A stretch of 45,376 bases of DNA from positions 1 through 45,376 of the forward strand of contig PBOG01000162.1 of assembly GCA_002724245.1 (NCBI GenBank), written 5' to 3'. The notes under the pieces were generated by a model that saw nothing but the letters and a program-made list of their open reading frames with translations, ran no database searches and had not been told where the DNA came from. Origin of the DNA: Planctomycetaceae bacterium (GTDB taxonomy: Bacteria > Planctomycetota > Planctomycetia > Pirellulales > Pirellulaceae). The position numbers and the translations under genes are program-made. Of this stretch, positions 1 through 7,875 are shown in pieces. How positions within the stretch are numbered: position 1 is the stretch's first letter; each line of letters starts with the position of its first letter.

Positions 1-2
1 CA

Positions 3-89
3 ACCCTCACACCCGAATCCACACCCGAATCCACACCCGAATCCACACCCGAATCCACACCCGAATCCACCGACGATCAAGCCCCCTGA
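3..89 (+). CDS. C-terminal tail of an unknown protein with TPES repeats (partial, 5' end outside window)
   Basis: The reading frame starting at base 3 is open from the window edge and encodes Thr-Leu, five copies of Thr-Pro-Glu-Ser, then TDDQAP and a TGA at 87-89. A Pro/Glu/Thr/Ser tail of this kind is typical of a flexible acidic linker or C-terminus. The two other forward frames are also open across the repeat, one reading HPNP repeats to a stop at 166-168, so the frame choice rests only on the plausible acidic composition and the clean stop. Function is unknown because the body of the protein lies upstream. It is co-directional with the pseudouridine synthase gene 123 bases downstream. Confidence 0.45.
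   Translation, partial: TLTPESTPESTPESTPESTPESTDDQAP
9..68. repeat. Five perfect 12-bp tandem repeats (ACACCCGAATCC)
   Basis: Five uninterrupted identical 12-base units run from 9 to 68 and then break at the following ACCGACG. The unit length is a multiple of three, so copy-number change would keep the frame and only lengthen or shorten the TPES tail of the overlapping coding fragment. Perfect identity between units suggests recent expansion. Confidence 0.9.
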
Positions 90-212
90 GAGCCACCAGC
101 TACCATCAGAGACGGCCTGTCCCGCGTCAGCGCACTGGCTACACCTGTTTACACAGCGTACCCAGTGAACCGATTACATTCGAACCTGCTACTCGATATC
201 AAGTGCTGAGCC

Positions 213-1208
213 ATGCCCGCCAAACCAGCGGAGGAGGGATGCCAGCAACTCATTGTGACCGCGGACCAGGCTGGCCAACGCCTGGACACACTTCTGGCCC
301 AGGCATTTCCGGCGTTCAGTCGCGCACAGTTGCAACGGGCGATTACAGGCGGCGCTGTCACTGTCGAAGACGAGGCGGTTAAACCGTCTTGCCGGCTCCG
401 GGTAGAACAACGCGTCTCGATCAAGTTTCCTGAACCTCGCACCACCGTGGAACAAGGTGAGGACATCCCACTCGACATTCTCTGGGAAGACGAGCACCTC
501 GTCGTCGTCAACAAGCCTCCTCGCATGGTGGTCCATCCTGGCAAGGGACACACTGCCGGGACTCTGGTTTCAGCGTTGTTGTTTCATTTCCACCAGCTGA
601 GTGAACTGGGCGGCACCTATCGCCCCGGAATTGTCCACCGCCTAGACCGAGACACCAGTGGTGCCCTGGTCGTCGCAAAAACCGACCAGGTTCATCACCA
701 TATCTCCAACCAATTCGCAGCGCGGAGTGTCAAGAAAGAGTACCTAGCGGTGCTGGCGGCGGTTCCCGATCGTGATCGCGATCTGATCGAGCAACCGATT
801 GGCATCCACCCGCGGCAACGTGAGAAAATGGCGGTCCGCAAAGAACATTCCAGCAGTCGCAATGCAGTGAGTTTCTATGAAGTGACAGCCCGACGCGGCA
901 ACTACGCGGTTGTACGTGTACTACCTAGAACAGGACGAACCCACCAAATCCGTGTTCATCTGGCACACGTGGGTTGTCCTGTGCTCTGCGATGCCCTCTA
1001 CGGAGGGCGATCCGAAATCACACGGAGAGAACTGACCGAGCAGGGAGAAGATGCCAGCGTACTACTTGACCGGCAAGCTCTGCATGCCCACAAGCTGACA
1101 TTCGAGCACCCTCACAGCGGGGAACTGCTCTCGATTACGGCGCCCATTCCTGCCGATATCCAAACCGTACTCGACGCGCTACAAGTGTCGATCGGAGCAG
1201 ACTCATGA
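213..1208 (+). CDS. rluD: RluA/RluD-family 23S rRNA pseudouridine synthase
   Basis: 331 residues. The enzyme family isomerises uridine to pseudouridine in RNA; RluD modifies helix 69 of 23S rRNA. An S4 RNA-binding domain occupies about residues 18-70. The catalytic domain follows, with NKPPRMVVHPGKG at 100-112 and the signature HRLDRDTSG at 142-150, whose first Asp (D145) is the family nucleophile. The VVHPG.G..GTLVSALL stretch resembles RluD more than RluC, but specificity cannot be fixed from sequence alone. A later GRTHQIRVHLAHVG motif is also typical of the family. The ATG at 213 gives a complete S4 domain; no strong Shine-Dalgarno is visible. The gene converges on the DUF1501 gene at 1248. 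Confidence 0.95.
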   Translation: MPAKPAEEGCQQLIVTADQAGQRLDTLLAQAFPAFSRAQLQRAITGGAVTVEDEAVKPSCRLRVEQRVSIKFPEPRTTVEQGEDIPLDILWEDEHLVVVNKPPRMVVHPGKGHTAGTLVSALLFHFHQLSELGGTYRPGIVHRLDRDTSGALVVAKTDQVHHHISNQFAARSVKKEYLAVLAAVPDRDRDLIEQPIGIHPRQREKMAVRKEHSSSRNAVSFYEVTARRGNYAVVRVLPRTGRTHQIRVHLAHVGCPVLCDALYGGRSEITRRELTEQGEDASVLLDRQALHAHKLTFEHPHSGELLSITAPIPADIQTVLDALQVSIGADS

Positions 1209-1216
1209 GCCGTCAC

Positions 1217-1233
1217 GCGTGGCTTTGCCACGC
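1217..1233. terminator. GC-rich hairpin between convergent genes
   Basis: GCGTGGC-TTT-GCCACGC forms a perfect 7-bp stem with a 3-base loop, 8 bases after the rluD stop and 15 bases from the stop of the convergent DUF1501 gene. Its place suggests a bidirectional terminator. There is no T-run on either side, so intrinsic termination is not certain. Confidence 0.5.
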
Positions 1234-1247
1234 CGCTGCGGAACAAC

Positions 1248-2630
1248 TCAAGCAATGATCTGGTGCGCCACATTTCCGTGGACATCTGTCAAACGAAAAT
1301 CACGACCACTGTAACGAAATGTCAAACGCTCGTGATCAATCCCCATCTGGTGCAGTAAAGTCGCGTGCAGATCGTGAACACTCATCCGGTTTTCAACCGA
1401 GTGCATCCCCAGTTCATCTGTGGCTCCGTACGTCATCCCTCCGCGAAAACCACCACCGGCCAGCCAGATTGAAAATCCGGTGGCGTGATGGTTGCGGCCA
1501 CGCGCACCCTGAGCCGTTGGCGTGCGTCCAAATTCCCCTCCCCAGATCACTATCGTTTCATCCAGCAAACCTCGCGTTTTCAGGTCCTGCAACAACGCCG
1601 CGATAGGCTGATCACTCTTTCCTGCATCGCGTTTGTGATCCATGATGTTGCCGTGTGCATCCCAGGGCTGTCCACTACCGTAAAATAACTGGACCATGCG
1701 GACACCACGCTCGACAAGGCGACGAGCGATCAAACAACCGTCGGCAAATTGCCCTTTCCCATACGCGTCGAGAGTCGCTTGCGATTCTCGACCGATGTCA
1801 AACGCCTCCTGGGCCTCAAACTGCATGCGATAAGCCATTTCCAGTGAGTTGATGCGAGCGTCCAGTTGCGTATCGCGTTCTCGCTTTTTCAAGTGCTCTC
1901 GATTCAACCTCTGTGTGAGATTCAACAACCGACGCTGGGACGACTGCGTGAGGTTCTGGTTACTGAGGTGACCGATCACTTTCTGCGGATCAAGCTTCGC
2001 GTTGTTGATGTGTGTACCTTGATAAATGCCCGGTAGAAAGCTGTTTGACCACAAGGCCGGTCCCACCACCGGTTTGCCCGGGCACAACACAACAAATCCA
2101 GGCAGATTCTGGTTCTCGGTCCCCAATCCATAATTCAACCAGGAACCGATCGATGGCCGCAGCGGCTGCTGGATACCACTGTTCATCATGAACAACCCGG
2201 GTTCATGATTGGGTGTCGAGGTGTACATCGACCTGACTACACAGATATCGTCGATACAACGTGCCACATGAGGATAGAGATCGCTCACCGCCACCCCACT
2301 CTGGCCATGTCGCGAAAACTTGAACGGCGACGGCATCCACTTGCCACCGGGCCCCTTCTTCCCTTCCTGATTTACGAGTTCAGGTTTGGGGTCGAACGTG
2401 TCGACATGCGACGGACCACCGTTCATAAACAGAAAAATGACCCGTTTGGCCTGCGGCTTGAAATGTGGGCGTTTCGGTGCCAACGGGTTGCGGCTCTCGA
2501 TGTCTGGTGCCGCCGTCAACTGCTGTTCCTGGGCCAGGGTGGCTGCCAACCCAAGCCAGCCAAATCCGGCGCCACTCTGCGTCAACATCCGGCGCCGACT
2601 GATCGAAAACCCGCTAGTATCATGCTTCAT
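1248..2630 (-). CDS. DUF1501 family exported protein (alkaline phosphatase/sulfatase fold)
   Basis: 460 residues. DUF1501 proteins belong to the alkaline-phosphatase-like superfamily and are greatly expanded in planctomycetes; no substrate is established. The N-terminus has SRRRMLTQSG at 11-20 followed by a hydrophobic stretch, which fits a Tat-type signal. Family motifs are NGGPSHVDTFD (70-80), which carries predicted metal-ligand residues, EFGRTP (366-371) and GRNHH (378-382) near the C-terminus. The start is supported by a GAGGTG Shine-Dalgarno match just upstream. It lies 48 bases downstream of the DUF1549/DUF1553 gene and is almost certainly co-transcribed with it, the usual pairing in these bacteria. 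Confidence 0.93.
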   Translation of the reverse strand: MKHDTSGFSISRRRMLTQSGAGFGWLGLAATLAQEQQLTAAPDIESRNPLAPKRPHFKPQAKRVIFLFMNGGPSHVDTFDPKPELVNQEGKKGPGGKWMPSPFKFSRHGQSGVAVSDLYPHVARCIDDICVVRSMYTSTPNHEPGLFMMNSGIQQPLRPSIGSWLNYGLGTENQNLPGFVVLCPGKPVVGPALWSNSFLPGIYQGTHINNAKLDPQKVIGHLSNQNLTQSSQRRLLNLTQRLNREHLKKRERDTQLDARINSLEMAYRMQFEAQEAFDIGRESQATLDAYGKGQFADGCLIARRLVERGVRMVQLFYGSGQPWDAHGNIMDHKRDAGKSDQPIAALLQDLKTRGLLDETIVIWGGEFGRTPTAQGARGRNHHATGFSIWLAGGGFRGGMTYGATDELGMHSVENRMSVHDLHATLLHQMGIDHERLTFRYSGRDFRLTDVHGNVAHQIIA

Positions 2631-2678
2631 TGGAACTCACCTCTTGATCTCTACTGCTCGCCAACGGCACTCGTCGCT

Positions 2679-5600
2679 TTAGTCGATGTAAGTAAACTCG
2701 TTACTCGCCAGCAGTCCCAGAGCGTACTGCTCCCAACCAGACAAATTGCTCTCCGCTTTTCCAGCACTCTTGACCTGTTCGAGAAACTCGACGCCCACGG
2801 CCACCTCCTCTGACGTAGGCGCTCGGGCAAAGAGCAATTCGTAGGCCCGGCGAATTCGCGCGGCTCCACCCGCAGGCACATCACGTACCAGATGCAAAGC
2901 CAGAGAGCGAGCCTGTCGTGTCATAAAGTCGCTATTCAGAACAAACAGTTGCTGCAGGGGCACTGTGGTCGATGCGCGGCGATCACTGGTAATATTGGGG
3001 TCCGGGAAATCAAACAACCGCAACAGCTCATTGAGCTTGTGACGACTCACGAAACCGTATAACGTCCGGCGCCGGTTCGCCGCCTCATCCAGGCTCTGCG
3101 ACACCCCACCCAACGCGCGATCAAGGTTTCCAGATACGGCCAGCATCGCGTCACGCCATGGCTCTACCTCAAGGCGTCTTCGATTCATGCGCCAAAGCAA
3201 ACGATTGTCTGCGTCAACCGCATCGTTCTGCTGGTCAAAACGGGCCGATCGCTGATAGGTTGCCGAATGCAAGATCGTTCGGTGCAACCACTTCAATGAC
3301 CAGCCATGCTCGACGAAGCGAAGCGCCAGCCAGTCGAGCAACTGAGGGTGCGTCGGACGCTCGCCAAGCGTTCCAAAATTAGACGGTGTACGTACCAGCC
3401 CAAAACCAAAATGGCCTGCCCACACTCGATTGACGATCACCCGCGCCGTGAGTGGATTCCCTGGCGCTGTGATCGCCTGGGCCAGCTCCAGTCGACCACT
3501 TCCAGAGGGCTCAAACGGCCGTCGTTTTCCCTCGGTAAGAATCGCGGGGAACGAACGCGGTGCCGTTTCACCCGGATTCGCCGGATCGCCAGAACGGTAG
3601 ATCTGTAAATCTGCTCCTCCAGAATCCTGCAGCGCGTGGGCGGTCAAGATTTGAATGGCTGCCGCCTGCTGCTTCAATTTCGCTTGCTGCGTTTGCCGGA
3701 CCTTCCACTCGGCCGCCACAGGATCAGGCAACAGTCCTGCCACTTCATTGGCAGGGACGGCCAGCAAGCCCTGGTCAAACAAGAGCTCAGAAAGCAGCAT
3801 TGCAGCGATCCGGTCCTGTGCACCACGCAGACTCGCAGATTGTTCCTCTTTCTGCGTCTCCTCGTGCACCGCCAGCGCAGCTGGCGGCAGGGGGTCCAGT
3901 TCCAAACGGACCCCAGAGAAGACGCTGTGGTCACAGTTGATCGAGTTCGCGGTCGGCGCACCTGCACCGGTAGTCACCAGTGTCAGGTACCTGGCTGCTG
4001 GTGAAACAGGTATCGTGAATTGGACGTATTTGCCGTCGGCCTGCAAAGGAGGCGGCAGGGGCCCGGCAAAATAGTATTCCTTATCATTTTCCTCAACCTT
4101 TTGTCGCCGGCCATTAACGTAACCGGCAAGGATCGCATCGTAGACTTCCGGTTTGCTGTGGGGTTTGGAGAGAATGACCGCGATATGCACGCTGGCATCA
4201 CTGCCGAATATGTCATCGTTGATGCCAGCTCGGTCGACTTTGAACACAAACTTCTGGTCCGCTGGAAGTAAACCAGCCCGACGAATCTCATCGAGATCAA
4301 AAGTGATCAGGGCGTTGGCATGCATTCCAATACCCTGCTCGGTACGTCCCAGATTAGCTGGCGAGTCCTGGCCGAGAGTACGAATTCCACCTTGCTTGCC
4401 CCAGGCATCGTTGACAATCGCTCCATGGCTTCTGTCGTCACTACCGAGATGAATGAAATGGAAACGAATCCCGGCGGCAATCTGAGCGACATTTCCCCAC
4501 CCGGCAGTAACGCGGTCGACGCCAAGACTCGCAGCCGTTGCAACCGCCTTGAAACGATCTGATACGAGCGCGGCAGCGAGCGAAGTACCTGCCTTGTCGT
4601 CAAATAAGTTCCCCAGCGGCACATGGCCAGGAGTCACGACGGCTCGGTCCCCTGCGTCCACAAACGCCACGTTCTCTCCAAATCGACGAAACAGTTCTTG
4701 ACGCCGTGGCAGTGTGGCTAAAGCAGCTTGCTGGAGCGTTTCGCCTTGCTGGCGGACTGCTGCACGTACTTCCGCGTCATCCGACTGGTCCTGGGCTACA
4801 GCCTGATTCGCCAGCCAGGCAAACCAACTGGAAAGGTACGGACGAGACGTCGCTTTTCCCGTGTCATACAAATAGACTTCCCAGCGTTTAATGAGCTCCT
4901 CACTCAGCTTCAACTCCCGAGCGACTTTTTCGGATAATTTTTTGTCCTTGGGGGCTGATTGTCTGCGGTTACGAAGCGTCCAAGCCGCAACCACGTAATC
5001 TGGTATACGAGCAACCAGAGATGGCCTAAGCTCGCGAGCTTGTGTGTCGAGGAAACGGTCCATTTCCAACTGGTGTTTCTTCACCCTGTCGTCGGCCTGG
5101 CGTCTCTCTTGAACCACCTCAGGGGTAACCACAGGGCGTTCTTGATACTGTGTACTCGCAAAGATGCCAGCCAACCCGTAATAATCTTCCATTGTGATCG
5201 GGTCGTACTTGTGATCGTGACAGCGGGCACAGGAAAGTGTCAGGCCGAGCAACCCGCGGGAAAGTGTATCAACACGATCGTCCCACTCGTCGGCCAGTGC
5301 CTTGGCTTTCTCTCCGTTGTCCTGATAATAAACCGGCCCCATCGCAAAGAAACCCAGAGCAGCCAACCTCGCAAATCGACTCGACGAGTCCCCGATGAGA
5401 TCCGCGGCAATCTGGTTCTGGACAAACCGATCGTACGGCATGTCGGCGTTCAATGCTCCAACAACCCAATCACGATAACGATGGCCGTGGGGATATCGGC
5501 GTGCTTTGAAAGTGTGCGCCTGATCCTCACCGTAACGCGCGACATCAAGCCAGTGCCTTGCCCAACGCTCGCCATAGTGCCGTGATCCGAGTAAACGATC

Positions 5601-6299
5601 AATGACGCGCGTAAATGCGTCAGGCCGTTCATCCTCAAGAAAGGCCTCCACCTCTGACGGTGAAGGTGGAAGTCCCGTCAATCCAAAGGTAACGCGACGA
5701 ATCAAGGTGTTGCGATCCGCCGGCCCAACCGGCCGCAAACCGGTTTCCTGTAACCTGGCCAATACAAATCGATCGATGGGGTTATGCACACCCTGTGGTT
5801 CGCGAATGGCCGGAGGAATCACAAGCGCAGGCGGCACAAACGCCCAGAACTTCATCGCCTCCTGATAATCGATCTGCCTCTTGGGACGTGGAGCCAGCAC
5901 CTCTTCGCGAGGATCCGGCGCACCCATCCGAATCCACTGCTCAAAATCAGCGATGATCGACGTCGGCAGTTTTCCTTCCGGAGGCATCTCCAGCCCATCG
6001 TAACGCAATGCGGACAATAGCTGGCTCGCTGTCGGCTTCCGTGGCACCAGTCCGGGACCGGAGTCACCTCCGCGCAACAGGGCCTGCCTGGTGTCCAGGC
6101 GCAATCCTCCACGCACGATTTTTGCCTCGGCCGAGTGACATGAATAACAGTGCTTCACAAGTACAGGGCGAATCTTCGCCTCGAAAAATGTCACGCCCGC
6201 TGTGTCTGCATCCTGCTGGGCGGAAAGCACCAGTGGCCAGCAAAGTAATGCGCAAAAACACAGGTAAAACCTGCGCAGCAGAATCATTGCGTTGAACAT
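2679..6299 (-). CDS. PSCyt1-DUF1549-(NPCBM-like insert)-DUF1553 cytochrome-type protein
   Basis: 1206 residues with a signal peptide at about 5-27. A PSCyt1 region carries a c-type heme motif CYSCH (51-55). The DUF1549 (PSCyt2) domain spans about 150-380 and ends with a second CXXCH in SCARCHDHKYDP (C357, C360, H361). A long insert follows. Its part at about 610-770, with GIGMHANALITFDLDEI and FVFKVDRAGIND, looks like an NPCBM-type carbohydrate-binding module. DUF1553 (PSD1) covers about 920-1190. These proteins are thought to be exported multi-domain c-type cytochromes, but their redox partner and substrate are unknown. It is the first gene of a pair with the DUF1501 gene. The ATG at 6299 was kept; a second ATG at 6287 would also preserve the signal peptide. 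Confidence 0.93.
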   Translation of the reverse strand: MFNAMILLRRFYLCFCALLCWPLVLSAQQDADTAGVTFFEAKIRPVLVKHCYSCHSAEAKIVRGGLRLDTRQALLRGGDSGPGLVPRKPTASQLLSALRYDGLEMPPEGKLPTSIIADFEQWIRMGAPDPREEVLAPRPKRQIDYQEAMKFWAFVPPALVIPPAIREPQGVHNPIDRFVLARLQETGLRPVGPADRNTLIRRVTFGLTGLPPSPSEVEAFLEDERPDAFTRVIDRLLGSRHYGERWARHWLDVARYGEDQAHTFKARRYPHGHRYRDWVVGALNADMPYDRFVQNQIAADLIGDSSSRFARLAALGFFAMGPVYYQDNGEKAKALADEWDDRVDTLSRGLLGLTLSCARCHDHKYDPITMEDYYGLAGIFASTQYQERPVVTPEVVQERRQADDRVKKHQLEMDRFLDTQARELRPSLVARIPDYVVAAWTLRNRRQSAPKDKKLSEKVARELKLSEELIKRWEVYLYDTGKATSRPYLSSWFAWLANQAVAQDQSDDAEVRAAVRQQGETLQQAALATLPRRQELFRRFGENVAFVDAGDRAVVTPGHVPLGNLFDDKAGTSLAAALVSDRFKAVATAASLGVDRVTAGWGNVAQIAAGIRFHFIHLGSDDRSHGAIVNDAWGKQGGIRTLGQDSPANLGRTEQGIGMHANALITFDLDEIRRAGLLPADQKFVFKVDRAGINDDIFGSDASVHIAVILSKPHSKPEVYDAILAGYVNGRRQKVEENDKEYYFAGPLPPPLQADGKYVQFTIPVSPAARYLTLVTTGAGAPTANSINCDHSVFSGVRLELDPLPPAALAVHEETQKEEQSASLRGAQDRIAAMLLSELLFDQGLLAVPANEVAGLLPDPVAAEWKVRQTQQAKLKQQAAAIQILTAHALQDSGGADLQIYRSGDPANPGETAPRSFPAILTEGKRRPFEPSGSGRLELAQAITAPGNPLTARVIVNRVWAGHFGFGLVRTPSNFGTLGERPTHPQLLDWLALRFVEHGWSLKWLHRTILHSATYQRSARFDQQNDAVDADNRLLWRMNRRRLEVEPWRDAMLAVSGNLDRALGGVSQSLDEAANRRRTLYGFVSRHKLNELLRLFDFPDPNITSDRRASTTVPLQQLFVLNSDFMTRQARSLALHLVRDVPAGGAARIRRAYELLFARAPTSEEVAVGVEFLEQVKSAGKAESNLSGWEQYALGLLASNEFTYID

Positions 6300-6519
6300 C
6301 GATCACGATCCCGGGTAAACAGCCTGCAGAGATACCCCAGTCCCTACCCACAAGTGTAGTCGATCGAGTTCCTTTACCCGAGAGGTGTACGCAGATCGGG
6401 CGTGACAAAGCCAGAGACGCCGGCAGTCGCGGACGCGTTCGCGCTGACTCAAGGCGTTCCACTGCAGGCGTGTATTTCCCCTGTCAGAGAAGTACCAGCG
6501 GACGTACCACAGCCTTTCA

Positions 6520-7785
6520 TCAGCGCGGCATCGCAGGAACGGCCGGCGATTTTTGCGCGCTACGCGTGGTGTTATCAAAAACCGTCCAAACTGGAATCTC
6601 TTTTTGCAGACGGGACAGATATCCTTCCCATTCCTTCTGCTGCTGCTCTTTCTGCAGGTCTTTCTTGATTTGCTCCTGGGCATCGCGAAAGCGGACGCGA
6701 GAACTCTCCGTGCGTTCCAGGATCCTTACGATGTGAAAGCCTGTCTGGTCTTCCAGAATCGGACTGAGCTGGTCAACTGGAAGCGTAAACAATGCCTCGT
6801 CAAGCACGTTGGAAACCAGACTCCCCTGATTCGTCCAGCCATGGTATCCACCCTCTTCTGCATTCAGTCCCTGGGATCGCAATTTCGCCATTTCGGAGAA
6901 TGACGCGCCGAAAAATACACGATTACCCATATCAACGAGATCGTTATAGGCCTCTTCACGCGACGAATAACGATCGAGCATGACCGTCAATTGTTCCCAG
7001 CGCACCTTCGGCTGGACCTGATAGTCTTCGATGTTCTCCTGATATCGTTCCAACAGTTGTTCCAGTGAAATCTCCGGATTGTTCGTCACGTAACGCTGTC
7101 TCATCTGCATTCCCATGACCTGCTCACGGAACAACTGCTGCTGCCCCTTGAGGGAGGAACCATAACTTCTCAAAGAGGCTTCTAACTCAGCGCGACTTGT
7201 TGCTTTAACAGACTTCATCAGGTGCGGCACCTGACTCTTTTCAAACTCAGCGTCAACGCGACCGTTGATCTGCTTCAATTGTTCGTCAATTTGATCACCA
7301 GCATTCTGAGCACCATCGCGCAGAAAATCTACATACAACAACTTGTTGCGAATAATCGGCTTCAGCATACGTTGCATCAAATTCCTGCGGACGGAACTCA
7401 ATTCCGCCGACGTCACCGCCTGACGCTGGTCAGCTGGCATCTTCTGCATCAGTCGACGAATTTCCTGCTCCACCATAGGCAACACGTCACCCGCGAGAAT
7501 TTGTTCGTTGCCGACTGCGCCGATCAACTCAGTCTGCTCAAAAACCTGCAACGCAGGCAAGTCGGCCTGGGGCTCTGTTCCCGTCACCTTGGCGACCAAA
7601 GAACTGTCCCTGGCAGCCACAGGTTGAGTGGCCGGATTCGGTACCTTGGCAAACCCAGTGGTCACTGGCCCGGAAGCGAGCGAGCGCGGAGTCGTATTGA
7701 AGCCTGAAGGCCGGGGAGGTTGCGCACTGGCCACCATCGACAGGGCACCCACAACACCGACAATGCCAAACCTACAGGAAAACAT
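6520..7785 (-). CDS. Parvulin-type peptidyl-prolyl cis-trans isomerase, exported (PpiC/SurA-like)
   Basis: 421 residues from the ATG at 7785; a GTG nine bases upstream (7794) is an alternative. The N-terminus MFSCRFGIVGVVGALSMVASA is a signal peptide. A Pro-rich linker leads to a helical SurA-N-like region with a DVLPMVEQEIRR segment and many Gln/Arg. The parvulin (rotamase) domain is at about residues 260-365, with the family pattern GYHGWTNQGSLV, then FTLPVDQLSPILEDQTGFHIVRI. Such proteins help fold exported and outer-membrane proteins by isomerising proline bonds. It lies 90 bases downstream of mfd on the same strand, so the two may share a transcript. The C-terminus ends with a short Ala/Pro tail. 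Confidence 0.9.
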   Translation of the reverse strand: MFSCRFGIVGVVGALSMVASAQPPRPSGFNTTPRSLASGPVTTGFAKVPNPATQPVAARDSSLVAKVTGTEPQADLPALQVFEQTELIGAVGNEQILAGDVLPMVEQEIRRLMQKMPADQRQAVTSAELSSVRRNLMQRMLKPIIRNKLLYVDFLRDGAQNAGDQIDEQLKQINGRVDAEFEKSQVPHLMKSVKATSRAELEASLRSYGSSLKGQQQLFREQVMGMQMRQRYVTNNPEISLEQLLERYQENIEDYQVQPKVRWEQLTVMLDRYSSREEAYNDLVDMGNRVFFGASFSEMAKLRSQGLNAEEGGYHGWTNQGSLVSNVLDEALFTLPVDQLSPILEDQTGFHIVRILERTESSRVRFRDAQEQIKKDLQKEQQQKEWEGYLSRLQKEIPVWTVFDNTTRSAQKSPAVPAMPR

Positions 7786-7875
7786 ACGGACCACTAGTCC
7801 ATCCGAGAATAGAGTCTGGAAATGAACCGCTCGCAGGAACGCGATGAAAGGCGGGCGGCGGATTATAGGACCGCC

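Noticed and set aside
6303-6683. Minus-strand 126-codon frame with a CPVCKKRF zinc-finger-like element
   Set aside because: It overlaps the 3' end of the parvulin gene in another frame, is very rich in Arg and Ser and has no family match that I recognise; best explained as an out-of-frame shadow.
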